This document shows positions 44,568 to 54,725 of a stretch of DNA of 64,000 nt, one piece after another. Position 1 is the first letter of the stretch, and the number at the start of each line of letters is the position of its first letter. The position numbers and the translations under genes were made by a program. Source of the DNA: Azospirillum thiophilum (GTDB taxonomy: Bacteria > Pseudomonadota > Alphaproteobacteria > Azospirillales > Azospirillaceae); the NCBI RefSeq assembly GCF_001305595.1, contig NZ_CP012401.1:744001-808000 (forward strand), given 5' to 3'. The notes under the pieces were generated by a model. It worked only from the letters and a program-made list of their open reading frames with translations. It was not told the DNA's origin and searched no databases.

Positions 44568-47500
44568 TCACTCCGCCGGGATGGCGCGCGGCAGGGTCAC
44601 CGGCACGGCCAGACGGTGCAGCATCTCCTTCGGCACCACCTGCCAGAAATGGCCGAGCTCGCGCTGCCAGTCGTTGAGGATCTCGGCGGCGAAACGGCTC
44701 TGCGTCTCCGCCACATGCTCCTCGATCAGGGCGCGGAGCTGGGCCTCGTAATGCGGCACCTCGATCCGCTGGAAGATGACGCTTTCCTCGTTGATGTGCA
44801 GCGGCAGCGAGTCCTCCGGGTCGTAGAGGTAGGCCATGCCCCCGGTCATGCCGGCGGCGAAATTGTCGCCGACCTTGCCCAGGATGACCGCCGTGCCGCC
44901 GGTCATGTACTCGCAGCCGTTGGAGCCGCAGCCCTCCACCACCACGGTGGCGCCGGAGTTGCGCACCGCGAACCGCTCGCCGGCCTGGCCGGCGGCGAAC
45001 AGCTTGCCGGCGGTGGCGCCGTACAGCACCGTGTTGCCGATGATGGTGTTCTCGTTCGACAGCAGCGGGCTGCTGGTCGCCGGACGGACGACGATGGTGC
45101 CGCCCGACAGGCCCTTGCCGACATAGTCGTTGGCGTCGCCCATCACCTCCAGCTTGATACCCTGGACCGCGAAGGCGCCCAGCGACTGGCCGGCGGTGCC
45201 GCGCAGGCGGACGGTGATGTGGCCGGGCTGCAGCCCGAACATCCCGAACTTCCGCGTGACCATCGAGGACAGCCGCGTACCGATGGCACGCTGCGTGTTC
45301 CGCGCGTTGTAGGCGAGCTGCATCTTCTCGCCTTCCTCGAACAGCGGGCGGGCATCGGCGACGATGCGGGCGTCCAGCGTGTCAGGCACCTCGTTGCGGC
45401 CCTGGAGCGTGCAGTAGCGCGCGTTCTCGCCCGGATCGACCTGAGCCAGCAGCGGGTTGAGGTCGAGGTCATCCAGATGGGCGCCGCCGCGGCTGACCTG
45501 ATGCAGCAGGTCGGTGCGGCCGATCACCTCGGTCAGCGAGCGGACGCCCAGCCGGGCCAGGATCTCGCGGACCTCCTCGGCCAGGAAGGTGAAGAGGTTG
45601 ACCACCTTCTCAGGCGTGCCGACAAACTTCTCGCGCAGCGTCTCGTCCTGGACGCAGACGCCGACCGGGCAGGTGTTGGAATGGCACTGCCGGACCATGA
45701 TGCAGCCCATGGCGATCAGGCTGGCGGTGCCGATGCCGAACTCTTCCGCACCCAGCATGGCGGCGATGACGATGTCGCGGCCGGTCTTCAGGCCGCCGTC
45801 GGTGCGCAGCCGCACGCGGTGGCGCAGCTTGTTCAAGGTCAGGACCTGATGCACCTCCGACAGCCCCATCTCCCAGGGCAGGCCGGCGAACTTGATCGAG
45901 GTCTGCGGGCTGGCGCCGGTGCCGCCGGAGTTGCCGGAGATCAGGATGATGTCGGCGTTCGCCTTCGCCACGCCGGCGGCGATGGTGCCGATGCCCGACC
46001 GGCTGACCAGCTTCACCGTGACCTTGGCGTCCGGGTTGATCTGCTTCAGGTCATAGATGAGCTGGGCCAGATCCTCGATGGAATAGATGTCGTGGTGCGG
46101 CGGCGGGCTGATCAGGGTCACGCCCGGCGTGGCGTGGCGCAACCGCGCGATCATCTCCGTCACCTTGAAGCCGGGCAGCTGCCCGCCCTCGCCGGGCTTG
46201 GCGCCCTGGGCGACCTTGATCTCCAGCTCGCGGCACTGGTTCAGGTACTCGGCGGTGACGCCGAAGCGGCCCGACGCCACCTGCTTGATGGCGGAGTTCC
46301 AGTTGTCGCCGTTCTTGTCGGGACGGAAGCGCGCCGGATCCTCGCCGCCCTCGCCCGAGTCGGACTTGGCGCCGATGCGGTTCATGGCGACGTTCAGCGT
46401 GCCGTGCGCCTCGGGCGACAGCGCGCCCATCGACATGCCCGGCGTGATGAAGCGCTTGCGGATCGCGGTGATGCTCTCGACCTCGTCGACCGGGACGGCG
46501 GCCTTGGTGGTGCGGAACTCCAGCAGGTCGCGCAGCTGCATCGGCGGCCGCTTGTTCACCTGCTCGGAATACTTCTTGAAGGTGGTGTAGCTGTCGTTGG
46601 TGACGGCCTGCTGGAGGGTGTGGATGATGCCGCCCTCCCAGCCATGGCGGTCGCCCGACTTGCGGAAGCGGTAGAAGCCGCCGACCGGCAGCGGCAGCGC
46701 CTCGCCGGCATAGGCCAGCGCATGCTGCTCCAGCACCTTCTTCTGGATGCCGTTCAGGCCGATGCCGGAGATGCGGCTGACCATCGCCGGGAAATGCTCG
46801 GCGACCAGGGCGCGGCTGAGGCCGATGGCCTCGAAGTTGCCGCCGCCGCGATAGCTGCTGATGACCGAGATGCCCATCTTGGACATGATCTTCAGCAGGC
46901 CGTCGTCGATCGCCTTCTTGTAGTTCGTCATCGCCTTTTCCAGCGACAGCGAGCCCAAGAGGCCGCGGCGCTGGCGCTCGGCCACCGCTTCCTGCGCCAG
47001 ATAGGCGTTGACGGTGGTGGCGCCGACGCCGATCAGCACCGCGAAGTAATGGGTGTCCAGGCATTCCGCCGTGCGCAGGTTCAGCGAGGTGAAGGTGCGC
47101 AGGTTGGAGCGGATCAGGTGGGTGTGGACCGCGCCGGTCGCCAGGATCGCCGGGATGGCGGCGCGCTCCGGCCCCATCGCCTCGTCGGTCAGGATGACGT
47201 GGTTGGCGCCGCCGCGCACCGCGTCCTCGGTCTCCTGGCGGATGCGGCGCAGCGCGTCCCGCAGGGCGTCGGGGCCGCCCTCCACCGGGAAGGTCGCGTC
47301 GATCTCGGCCGCCGTCTCGCCCATATACTCGCGCATGGCGCGGAATTCGGCGGTGGTCAGCACCGGGCTGTCGAGTTGCAGCAACCGGGTCTGGCTCTCA
47401 TCCTCGTCCAGGATGTTGCCGAGATTGCCGAGCCGCGTCTTCAGGCTCATCACCCGGCGCTCGCGAAGCGAGTCGATGGGCGGGTTGGTGACCTGGGAGA

Positions 47501-49115
47501 AGTTCTGGCGGAAGAAATGATGCAGGCCGCGATACTTGTCGGACAGCACGGCGATCGGGCTGTCGTCGCCCATCGAGCCGATGGCCTCCTTGCCGTCCTC
47601 CGCCATCGGGTGGAGGATCAGCTCCATGTCCTCCATGGCGAGGCCGAAGGCCATCTGGCGGCGGCGCAGCTCGGCCTTCTCCATCTCCGACGCCTCGCCC
47701 TTCAGCGCGGCGGTCTTGACCAGCTCGTCCAGGTGCGTGGTGTTCTTGACCCACTGGTTCCACGGCTTCTGCCCGGCCAGATGGTCCTTCAGCTCGCGGT
47801 CGTTGAACAGCTTGCCGGCCTGGAGATCGACGGCGATCATCTCGCCCGGGCCGAGGCGGCCCTTCTCGACCACCTGGTTCTCCTCGATCTTGACCATGCC
47901 GGTCTCGGACCCGCCGATGATCAGCCCGTCGCTGGTGATGGTGTAGCGCATCGGGCGCAGGCCGTTGCGGTCCATGCCGCCGACGACCCAGCGGCCGTCG
48001 GTCATGGCGAGCGCGGCCGGGCCGTCCCACGGCTCCATCACCGAGTTGCAGTAGGCGATCAGCGCCTTGTGGTTGTCCGGCGTGGTCTGCGAGCTGGTCA
48101 GCGCCTGCGGCACCAGCATCATCTTGACCATCGGCGCGCTGCGGCCGGCGCGGACCATCACCTCGAACACGGTGTCGAGCGCGCCCGAATCCGACAGGCC
48201 GACGCCGATCACCGGCTTCAGGTCGCCCATGTTGCCGCCGAACACCGGATGCTCCATCCGGGTCTCGTGCGCCTTCATCCAGTTGACGTTGCCCTTCAGC
48301 GTGTTGATCTCGCCGTTGTGGGCGAGCATGCGGAAGGGCTGGGCCAGCGGCCAGGTCGGGAAGGTGTTGGTCGAATAGCGCTGGTGGTAGATGGCGAAGG
48401 CCGACTCGAAGCGGTCGTCGGTCAGGTCGGGATAGAAGGTGGAGAGCTGTTCGGCCAGGAACATGCCCTTGTAGATGATCGAGCGGGCCGACAGCGAGCA
48501 GATGTAGAAGTCGGTGATCTGCTCGCCATGGACCGCCTTCTCGATCCGGCGGCGGATGATGTAGAGGTCGAGCTCGAACTGCTCGTCCGACACGCCCTTG
48601 CTGTTGCCGACGATGATCTGCTCGATCTCGGGCCGGGTGGCGTTGGCCTTCTCGCCGATGATGTCGACGTTGATCGGCACCTGACGCCAGCCATAGATGT
48701 AATAGCCGAAGGCCAGGATCTCGGTCTCGACGATGCAGCGGCAGGCTTCCTGCGCGTCCAGGCTGATGCGCGGCAGGAAGACCTGGCCGACCGCCAGGTT
48801 GTTCTCCGGCGGCAGGTGACCGATGATCTTGACGTGGTCCTTGAAGAACTTCTGCGGCACCTGGACATGGATGCCGGCGCCGTCGCCGGTCTTGCCGTCG
48901 GCATCGACCGCGCCGCGGTGCCAGACCGCCTTCAGGGCTTCGATGCCTTTCTCGACCACCGAACGGCGGGGCTTGCCGTCGATCGCGGCGATGAAGCCGA
49001 CGCCGCAGGCGTCGTGCTCGTCGGCCGGATTGTAGGCGTGGGCAGTGGTCAGCGCCGCGGCGTTGGCGCGGAAGTCGGCGACGAACTGCTCACCCTGGTT
49101 CAACTCGGTGGTCAT
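44568..49115 (-). CDS. gltB: Glutamate synthase (NADPH) large subunit
   Basis: The 1515-residue protein converts glutamine and 2-oxoglutarate to glutamate with GltD. The first 36 residues are a propeptide; DEHDACGVGF puts the catalytic Cys at 37, to become residue 1. The FMN/2-oxoglutarate domain has GNSGGTGASPQTS and the 3Fe-4S Cys set in MVRQCHSNTCPVGVC. The C-terminal GXGXG domain includes the VVEGCGSNGCEYMTGG part. AAAGGG precedes the ATG. It is on the same strand and downstream of gltD, with 252 bases between. Confidence 0.98.
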   Translation of the reverse strand: MTTELNQGEQFVADFRANAAALTTAHAYNPADEHDACGVGFIAAIDGKPRRSVVEKGIEALKAVWHRGAVDADGKTGDGAGIHVQVPQKFFKDHVKIIGHLPPENNLAVGQVFLPRISLDAQEACRCIVETEILAFGYYIYGWRQVPINVDIIGEKANATRPEIEQIIVGNSKGVSDEQFELDLYIIRRRIEKAVHGEQITDFYICSLSARSIIYKGMFLAEQLSTFYPDLTDDRFESAFAIYHQRYSTNTFPTWPLAQPFRMLAHNGEINTLKGNVNWMKAHETRMEHPVFGGNMGDLKPVIGVGLSDSGALDTVFEVMVRAGRSAPMVKMMLVPQALTSSQTTPDNHKALIAYCNSVMEPWDGPAALAMTDGRWVVGGMDRNGLRPMRYTITSDGLIIGGSETGMVKIEENQVVEKGRLGPGEMIAVDLQAGKLFNDRELKDHLAGQKPWNQWVKNTTHLDELVKTAALKGEASEMEKAELRRRQMAFGLAMEDMELILHPMAEDGKEAIGSMGDDSPIAVLSDKYRGLHHFFRQNFSQVTNPPIDSLRERRVMSLKTRLGNLGNILDEDESQTRLLQLDSPVLTTAEFRAMREYMGETAAEIDATFPVEGGPDALRDALRRIRQETEDAVRGGANHVILTDEAMGPERAAIPAILATGAVHTHLIRSNLRTFTSLNLRTAECLDTHYFAVLIGVGATTVNAYLAQEAVAERQRRGLLGSLSLEKAMTNYKKAIDDGLLKIMSKMGISVISSYRGGGNFEAIGLSRALVAEHFPAMVSRISGIGLNGIQKKVLEQHALAYAGEALPLPVGGFYRFRKSGDRHGWEGGIIHTLQQAVTNDSYTTFKKYSEQVNKRPPMQLRDLLEFRTTKAAVPVDEVESITAIRKRFITPGMSMGALSPEAHGTLNVAMNRIGAKSDSGEGGEDPARFRPDKNGDNWNSAIKQVASGRFGVTAEYLNQCRELEIKVAQGAKPGEGGQLPGFKVTEMIARLRHATPGVTLISPPPHHDIYSIEDLAQLIYDLKQINPDAKVTVKLVSRSGIGTIAAGVAKANADIILISGNSGGTGASPQTSIKFAGLPWEMGLSEVHQVLTLNKLRHRVRLRTDGGLKTGRDIVIAAMLGAEEFGIGTASLIAMGCIMVRQCHSNTCPVGVCVQDETLREKFVGTPEKVVNLFTFLAEEVREILARLGVRSLTEVIGRTDLLHQVSRGGAHLDDLDLNPLLAQVDPGENARYCTLQGRNEVPDTLDARIVADARPLFEEGEKMQLAYNARNTQRAIGTRLSSMVTRKFGMFGLQPGHITVRLRGTAGQSLGAFAVQGIKLEVMGDANDYVGKGLSGGTIVVRPATSSPLLSNENTIIGNTVLYGATAGKLFAAGQAGERFAVRNSGATVVVEGCGSNGCEYMTGGTAVILGKVGDNFAAGMTGGMAYLYDPEDSLPLHINEESVIFQRIEVPHYEAQLRALIEEHVAETQSRFAAEILNDWQRELGHFWQVVPKEMLHRLAVPVTLPRAIPAE

Positions 49116-49218
49116 GGAACGACCCTTTCACAGTCTGGACGTTGACCTGGGGGACCGAAGGGAAGGCCCCCTGGGGTAGACGGTGGTACTGATGGCGAAC
49201 TTGGGTGGGAGACTGTTG

Positions 49219-49342
49219 CCCCCTCCCTAACCCTCCCCCGCCTCGGCCGGCCAAAGGCCGGTCCGATCGCGGGAGAGGGGACTGCCGCCGCCTTCCCGTA
49301 AGGCACCCTCTCCCGCGAAGCGGGGGAGGGTCGGGGAGGGGG
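49219..49342. repeat. Nested GC-rich inverted repeat between gltD and gltB
   Basis: Outer arms 49219-49241 and 49320-49342 (CCCTCCCTAACCCTCCCCCG against its complement) enclose a second pair CGCGGGAGAGGG/CCCTCTCCCGCG. It lies between two genes normally transcribed together and could attenuate gltB. Confidence 0.65.
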
Positions 49343-49367
49343 CAGGCGGCCTTGCGACGGGAGCGCC

Positions 49368-50816
49368 TTACTCCGCCGCGACCGCCAGCTTGGGCATGCC
49401 GACGGTCTGGGCGTAGGCGTGCATCGCCTCGGCGGCGTCGCGGCCGTCGCGGATGGCCCACACCACCAGCGAGGCGCCGCGCACGATGTCGCCGGCGGCG
49501 AACACGCCGTCCAGACCGGTCATCTTGGTGCGGTGGTCGACCAGCAGCGTGCCCCAGCGGGTGACGGTCAGGTCCGGCGAGCCGAACATGCCCGGCAGAT
49601 CCTCCGGCTCGAAGCCCAGCGCCTTGATGACCAGATCGGCCGGCTCGGTGAATTCGGAGCCCTCGATCACCTGCGGGGTCTGGCGGCCGGTGGCGTCGGC
49701 GACGCCCAGATGGATGCGGACCGCGCGCACGCCGGTCACGACGTCGTTGCCGGTGAAGGCCTCAGGCGCGGCCTGCCAGACGAACTCGACGCCCTCCTCC
49801 TCGGCATGCGCCACTTCGCGCTGCGAGCCCGGCATGTTCTTGCGGTCGCGGCGGTACAGGCACTTGACCGAGGTGGCGCCCTGGCGGATCGCCGTGCGCA
49901 CGCAGTCCATCGCGGTGTCGCCGCCGCCCAGCACCACCACCTTCTTGCCGGCGGCGTTCAGCGAGCCGTCCTCATAAGCCGGAACCGAGTCGCCCAGCCC
50001 GACCTTGTTGGAGGCGGTGAGGTAATCCAGCGCCGGCACGATGTTCCTCAGCCCCGCGCCGGGGGCCTCGATGTCGCGGGCCTTGTAGACGCCGGTGGCG
50101 ATCAGGACCGTCACATGGCGCTCGCGCAGCTCGGCCAGGGTGGCGTCGCGGCCGACCTCGAAATTCGGGTGGAAGATCACGCCGGCATCGGCCAGCCGCT
50201 GGACCCGGCGGGCGACGACGTCCTTCTCCAGCTTGAAGCCGGGGATGCCGTAGACCAGCAGGCCGCCCATGCGGTCGTAGCGGTCGTAGACATGGACCTC
50301 GTAGCCCTTGGCGCGCAGTTCCTCCGCGGCGGCCAGCCCGCCCGGGCCGGCGCCGATCACGCCGACCGAGAGGCCGAGTTCGCGGGCGGGGGTGCGCGGC
50401 TTGACCCAGCCGTTCTCCCAGGCGGTGTCGTTGATGTACTTCTCGACCGAGCCGATGGTGACGGCGCCGTGGGTCGACTGCTCGATGACGCAATTGCCTT
50501 CGCACAGCCGGTCCTGCGGGCAGATGCGGCCGCAGATTTCCGGGAAGTTGTTGGTGGCCTGGGAGACCTCGTAGGCCTCCTCCAGCCGGCCTTCCGCCGT
50601 CAGCTTCAGCCAGTCGGGGATGTTGTTGGAGACCGGGCAATGCACCTGGCAGAAGGGAACGCCGCACTGCGAGCAGCGGTTGGCCTGCTCGTTGGCGCGC
50701 TCGTCGCTGAAGCGGGCATAGATCTCCGCGAAGTCCTGGCGGCGGTCGGCGGCGGACCGCTTGTCGGGCATCTTCTGCGCGGTGTGCACGAAGCCCAACA
50801 TCTTCTGGTTCGCCAT
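49368..50816 (-). CDS. gltD: Glutamate synthase (NADPH) small subunit
   Basis: The 482-residue protein has N-terminal Cys clusters for 4Fe-4S centres (CSQCGVPFCQVHCPVSNNIP and CGRICPQDRLCEGNC), an FAD-binding VGVIGAGPGGLAAAEEL, and an NADPH-binding VVVLGGGDTAMDC, ending in GVFAAGDIVRGASLVVWAIR. It passes electrons to GltB. AAGGAGC precedes the ATG at 50816; the frame upstream lacks such support. Length equals the known Azospirillum protein as I recall it. Confidence 0.97.
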   Translation of the reverse strand: MANQKMLGFVHTAQKMPDKRSAADRRQDFAEIYARFSDERANEQANRCSQCGVPFCQVHCPVSNNIPDWLKLTAEGRLEEAYEVSQATNNFPEICGRICPQDRLCEGNCVIEQSTHGAVTIGSVEKYINDTAWENGWVKPRTPARELGLSVGVIGAGPGGLAAAEELRAKGYEVHVYDRYDRMGGLLVYGIPGFKLEKDVVARRVQRLADAGVIFHPNFEVGRDATLAELRERHVTVLIATGVYKARDIEAPGAGLRNIVPALDYLTASNKVGLGDSVPAYEDGSLNAAGKKVVVLGGGDTAMDCVRTAIRQGATSVKCLYRRDRKNMPGSQREVAHAEEEGVEFVWQAAPEAFTGNDVVTGVRAVRIHLGVADATGRQTPQVIEGSEFTEPADLVIKALGFEPEDLPGMFGSPDLTVTRWGTLLVDHRTKMTGLDGVFAAGDIVRGASLVVWAIRDGRDAAEAMHAYAQTVGMPKLAVAAE

Positions 50817-51193
50817 GACCTTTGCTCCTTCGCTTCGCCGCCCCGCGGGCTGTCGCGGGGACGTCGCCTGACCGGGGGCTGCGGCAGGGGCCTGCACCGA
50901 CCGGCTGGGTTGAAACCGAATGTCCGCGAAGTGGCGGACGCTCGTCATATAACGCATGTACCGCGCCTGCGAAAGCACAAAAGAACCGATAGGTACTGTT
51001 TGTTGACCTTTTTTCCGGCAGACCTGCAATGCACAGGCATGGTCATGGTGCGACACAAAAGTGAGATAGAAAATTAGTTCCGAAACGAGACTATCGCGCA
51101 AAGAGGGGTACCGATCCCTCGCCGTCGCCAAGCGTGGCCCTGGCCTGCTATAAGCGCCCGCATATCAATTGTGCCGAAGGCTGCGGGCCCGCG
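50817..51193. other. Divergent promoter region of gltD and uppP
   Basis: No gene is seen. The part around 50950-51070 is much less GC-rich than the surroundings, as expected for promoters. A TATATG hexamer lies on the gltD strand near 50950. I found no clear sigma-54 site. Confidence 0.4.
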
Positions 51194-51994
51194 ATGATGA
51201 TCGATCAATATCTGGACGCCACCCTGATGGGTCTGGTCGAGGGACTGACCGAGTTCCTGCCGGTCTCCTCGACCGGACATCTCATCATGCTGGACGAGCT
51301 GCTGGGATTCCAGGGCCCGCCCGGCAAGGTGTTCGAGGTGGTGATCCAGCTCGGCGCCATTCTGGCGATCTGCGTCGTCTATTTCCAGAGGCTGTGGCAT
51401 GTCGCCACGGGGCTGAAGGACGATCCCGGCGCCCGGCGCTTCGTGATGGCGGTGCTGATCGCCTTCCTGCCGGCGATGGTGCTGGGCGCCGGGCTGCACG
51501 GCGTCATCAAGACGCTGCTGTTCAACCCCACCGTGGTCAGCATCGCCCTGATCCTGGGCGGAGTCGCCATCCTGGTGGTGGAACGGCTGGTCCCGACCGC
51601 GCGCTATCACCGGATCGAGAATTTCCCGGCCCCGCTGGCGCTCAAGATCGGCTTCTGCCAGTGCCTGGCGCTGGTGCCGGGGGTGTCGCGCTCGGGCGCC
51701 AGCATCCTGGGTGCCCTGCTGATGGGGGTCGACCGCCGCGCCGCCGCGGAGTTCTCCTTCTTCCTGGCGGTGCCGACGATGGCCGGCGCCACCGCCTACG
51801 ACCTCTACAAGAACTGGTCGGTGATGAGCCTGGACAGCGGCCTGCTGATCCTGGTCGGCTTCGTCACCGCCTTCATCGCCGCAGCACTGGTGGTCAGGAC
51901 GCTGGTCGATTTCGTCGGCCGCTACGGCTTCGCCCCCTTCGGCTGGTACCGCATCGCCATCGGCACCGGCATGCTGGCGTTCCTGTATCTCTAG
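51194..51994 (+). CDS. uppP: Undecaprenyl-diphosphate phosphatase
   Basis: The 266-residue membrane protein has EGLTEFLPVSSTGH at 16-29 and PGVSRSGASI mid-way, the two catalytic signatures of the UppP/BacA family, and about eight membrane segments. It recycles the lipid carrier for peptidoglycan and other envelope polymers. ATG at 51194 or 51197; an earlier frame extension is not membrane-like. Confidence 0.96.
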   Translation: MMIDQYLDATLMGLVEGLTEFLPVSSTGHLIMLDELLGFQGPPGKVFEVVIQLGAILAICVVYFQRLWHVATGLKDDPGARRFVMAVLIAFLPAMVLGAGLHGVIKTLLFNPTVVSIALILGGVAILVVERLVPTARYHRIENFPAPLALKIGFCQCLALVPGVSRSGASILGALLMGVDRRAAAEFSFFLAVPTMAGATAYDLYKNWSVMSLDSGLLILVGFVTAFIAAALVVRTLVDFVGRYGFAPFGWYRIAIGTGMLAFLYL

Positions 51995-52005
51995 ATCCGT
52001 CCGGC

Positions 52006-53217
52006 CTACGGCTGCCGCGGCACCGCGCGCGCCGCGGCAGCGGCGACGAACAGGGCGAGGACGGCGATCAGGCCGAAGGCGGTGGCGAGGCTGGTGCCCT
52101 CGGCGATGAAGCCGACCAGCGGCGGCCCGACCAGCACCCCGGTATAGCCCATGGTGGAGACCGCGGCGACGGCATGGTCGGCCCGCCCGCGCTCCACCGC
52201 CCCGGCGGCGCTGAACAGCACCGGGACGATGTTCGACAGGCCGATCCCGGTCAACCCGAAGCCGGCCACCGCCAGCAGCGGCGCCAGATCGTCCGGGAGG
52301 CCCGCCCAGAGCCCCGCCGCCAGCACCAGCCCGAGCCCGGCCGCCGCCAGCACCCCGCCGACCCGCATCAGCGCGTCGCCGCCGAAACGATGGCGCAGCC
52401 GGTCGCCGCTGAAGCGCCCGGCCGCCATGGCGGCGCAGAACACGCCGAAGCCCATGCCGGCCAGCGAGGCCGGCGCCCCCAGGTCGTCGCGCAGATGGAT
52501 GGCGCTCCAGTCGAGGATGGCGCCCTCGCTCATGAAGGACAGGGCGGCCAGCAGCCCGAGCAGCAGGGTCTTGCGGTCGGGCAGCACCAGCCCGCCGCCC
52601 GCGGCGTTGCGGTCGGGCAGGAAGCGCCCCTGCACCGCCATGAACAGGGCGAGCAGGCCGGCCGACACCAGTCCGGCCTGGGCCGCCGCCGGCATCAGCG
52701 GCAGCAGCAGCCCGCCCAGCCCAGCCCCGGCCAGCCCGCCGAGGCTCCACATCCCGTGCAGCGACGACATGATGGGCCGGCCGAGCCGCCGCTCGACCAG
52801 CGCGCCCTGCGCGTTCATGGCGACGTCCATGGTGCCGCCCGACGCGCCGAACAGCGCCAGCACGATGCACAGCGTCACCACATCCGGCACCAGAGCCGGC
52901 AGCGGCAGCAGCCCGGCGAACAGCAGCGCCGTCGCCCGCGTCACCGGCGCGCTGCCCAGCCGTCCCAGCAGCGGCCCGCTGGCGATCATCGCCGTCAGGG
53001 CGCCGGCCGCCAGGCAGAGCAGCGCCACCCCCAGCACCGCGGCGCTGAGGTCGAGCCGGCTCTTCAGCAGCGGGATCTGGGTCGCCCAGACGCCGAAGAC
53101 GGTGCCGTTCAGGAAGAAGGCGGTGACGGTCGCCCAGCGCGCGGCGGCGGCCTGTTCCGCCACCCGGCCCTCGGCATCCCGGCCCCCAGCATCCCGGATC
53201 TCCTCTGCGCCAGTCAT
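52006..53217 (-). CDS. MFS transporter
   Basis: The 403-residue protein has about twelve hydrophobic segments and an MFS-like loop (GASGGTMDVAMNAQGALVER; ALVERRLGRPIMSSLHGMWS is typical of the FucP/YbjJ-like branch). The substrate is not evident. ATG at 53217 is chosen; others at 53229 and 53313 are in frame. It converges on uppP with 11 bases between. Confidence 0.85.
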   Translation of the reverse strand: MTGAEEIRDAGGRDAEGRVAEQAAAARWATVTAFFLNGTVFGVWATQIPLLKSRLDLSAAVLGVALLCLAAGALTAMIASGPLLGRLGSAPVTRATALLFAGLLPLPALVPDVVTLCIVLALFGASGGTMDVAMNAQGALVERRLGRPIMSSLHGMWSLGGLAGAGLGGLLLPLMPAAAQAGLVSAGLLALFMAVQGRFLPDRNAAGGGLVLPDRKTLLLGLLAALSFMSEGAILDWSAIHLRDDLGAPASLAGMGFGVFCAAMAAGRFSGDRLRHRFGGDALMRVGGVLAAAGLGLVLAAGLWAGLPDDLAPLLAVAGFGLTGIGLSNIVPVLFSAAGAVERGRADHAVAAVSTMGYTGVLVGPPLVGFIAEGTSLATAFGLIAVLALFVAAAAARAVPRQP

Positions 53218-53342
53218 TCCCGATCCCATCGCCTGTGGAAACGCCCAGATGACCGCGGCGGCCGGGGAATTCAAGCGCCGATGGATCGGGCGTGCCATGC
53301 CCGGCGCCGTCACGCCCCGTGCCGGAAATGCGCCGGAAATGC

Positions 53343-53372
53343 GAAAGCCCCGGCGCGCGGGCCGGGGCTTTC
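53343..53372. terminator. Hairpin terminator between MFS and NDUFA9-type genes
   Basis: Perfect 12-base stem (GAAAGCCCCGGC with GCCGGGGCTTTC) and 6-base loop, placed after the minus-strand gene starting at 54375. Confidence 0.8.
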
Positions 53373-53403
53373 GGTTTCGATGTCCGGTCGCGGGCTTCGG
53401 CGC

Positions 53404-54375
53404 TCAGTGCGCGTTGCCGGTCTGGCCGTTGTATTTGCCGCCGACGATGAAGCGCGACAGGTAGGTCGGCAGGATCACCTCGCAGCTGGCGAGTTCGGTG
53501 ATGCCGAGATCCTTGAAACCCAGGGCGCCTTGCGCGACGACGGTGTCGCGCTTCAGCATCGCCACCTGGTCGCGGGTCAGCGCCGGGGCCAGCACCGGGA
53601 TCTTCTCCAGGAAGCCGGCCAGCGATTCGGCGACGTTCCAGGGCAGCGTCACCAGCGGGCGATGACGCTGGATGTCCTTCTGCATCAGCTCCAGCAGCTC
53701 CTTGAAGCTGTAGACCCGCGGGCCGCCCAGCTCGTAGGTCTTGCCCCTGGCGCCGTCGAGATCCAGCGCGGCGACGACCGCATCGGCGAGGTCGCCGACA
53801 TAGACCGGCTGGAAGCGGGTCTTGCCGCCGCCGATCAGCGGCAGGACCGGGGCCTTCTGCGCCATCGCCGCGAACTTGTTGAAGAAATTGTCCTCCGGTC
53901 CGAAGACGATGCTCGGGCGCAGGATCGTCGCCGTCGGGAAGGCGGCCAGCACCGCCTGCTCGCCGGCCGCCTTGGACCGGGCATAGGCCGCGGGCGAGGC
54001 GGCGTCGGCGCCGATGGCGGAGAGATGGACCAGCCGGCCGACGCCGGCGGCCTTGGCCAGCCGGGCGATGCGGGCGGCCGCGTCGACATGCACGGCCTGG
54101 AAGCTCTGGCTTCCCCGCTCGTACAGCACGCCCAGCAGGTTGATGGCGACGTCCGCCCCCTGCAGCGCGCGGGCGACCGACTCGTCCTTGGCGCAATCGG
54201 TTGCGAAGGGCACGATCTGGCCGACGGCGCCGGCCGTCTTCAGGAAGGCCGCCTTGCCCGGGTTGCGGGTGGCGATGCGGACGACCGCGCCCGACTTGGC
54301 GAGGCGCCGGATCAGGTGGCGGCCGATGAAGCCCGAACCGCCGAACACCGTGATTACCTGAGTGCGATAGGACAT
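53404..54375 (-). CDS. NDUFA9-type NAD(P)H-binding protein
   Basis: The 323-residue protein has ITVFGGSGFIGRHLIRRLAK, LVHLSAIGADAASPAAYARSK and ILRPSIVFGPEDNFFN, the pattern of complex I NDUFA9-like atypical SDR proteins. In alphaproteobacteria they are linked to respiration or quinone-related roles, but the reaction is not known. It ends before a strong terminator. Confidence 0.88.
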   Translation of the reverse strand: MSYRTQVITVFGGSGFIGRHLIRRLAKSGAVVRIATRNPGKAAFLKTAGAVGQIVPFATDCAKDESVARALQGADVAINLLGVLYERGSQSFQAVHVDAAARIARLAKAAGVGRLVHLSAIGADAASPAAYARSKAAGEQAVLAAFPTATILRPSIVFGPEDNFFNKFAAMAQKAPVLPLIGGGKTRFQPVYVGDLADAVVAALDLDGARGKTYELGGPRVYSFKELLELMQKDIQRHRPLVTLPWNVAESLAGFLEKIPVLAPALTRDQVAMLKRDTVVAQGALGFKDLGITELASCEVILPTYLSRFIVGGKYNGQTGNAH

Positions 54376-54586
54376 CGACCGTCTCCCGTGCCGTTGCGCG
54401 CCGGAAGGGGGCTTTCGCGCTGCCGCGCGCCCCCGCGCGTCGTCCGACTGTGTGTCACCATGAAACTGAGGGGATGCTTATAACCAAAGCCCCGGCGGCA
54501 GGCTAGGGACTGCATCGCCGCGGGCGGGGCAATCGGGACGGAAACCCGCGATGCGGCAAAAAAATGAAGGGGCCGGAAAAAAGCTG

Positions 54587-54615
54587 TTGACGCTCCCCGG
54601 CCGGATCATTAAACA
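54587..54615 (+). promoter_or_regulatory. Predicted promoter of tRNA-Leu
   Basis: TTGACG (54587-54592), 17 bases, TAAACA (54610-54615), ending 23 bases before the tRNA. Confidence 0.5.
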
Positions 54616-54638
54616 ACCGCCCACACACCGAGCACCGA

Positions 54639-54725
54639 GCCCAGGTGGCGGAATTGGTAGACGCGCAGGTTTCAGGTACCTGTGGCAGAAATGTCGTGGA
54701 AGTTCGAGTCTTCTCCTGGGCACCA
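54639..54725 (+). tRNA. tRNA-Leu (anticodon CAG)
   Basis: An 87-base class II tRNA with GCCCAGG/CCTGGGC acceptor stem, anticodon stem CAGGT/ACCTG around loop TTCAGGT (anticodon CAG), a long variable arm, T-loop TTCGAGT and encoded CCA. Confidence 0.97.

Noticed and set aside
44616-49145. A 1509-codon plus-strand frame opposite gltB
   Set aside because: Antisense shadow of gltB, with no motif or ribosome site.
50817-51193. A sigma-54 promoter for gltD
   Set aside because: No TGGC-N8-TTGC-type match with correct spacing could be found by eye.
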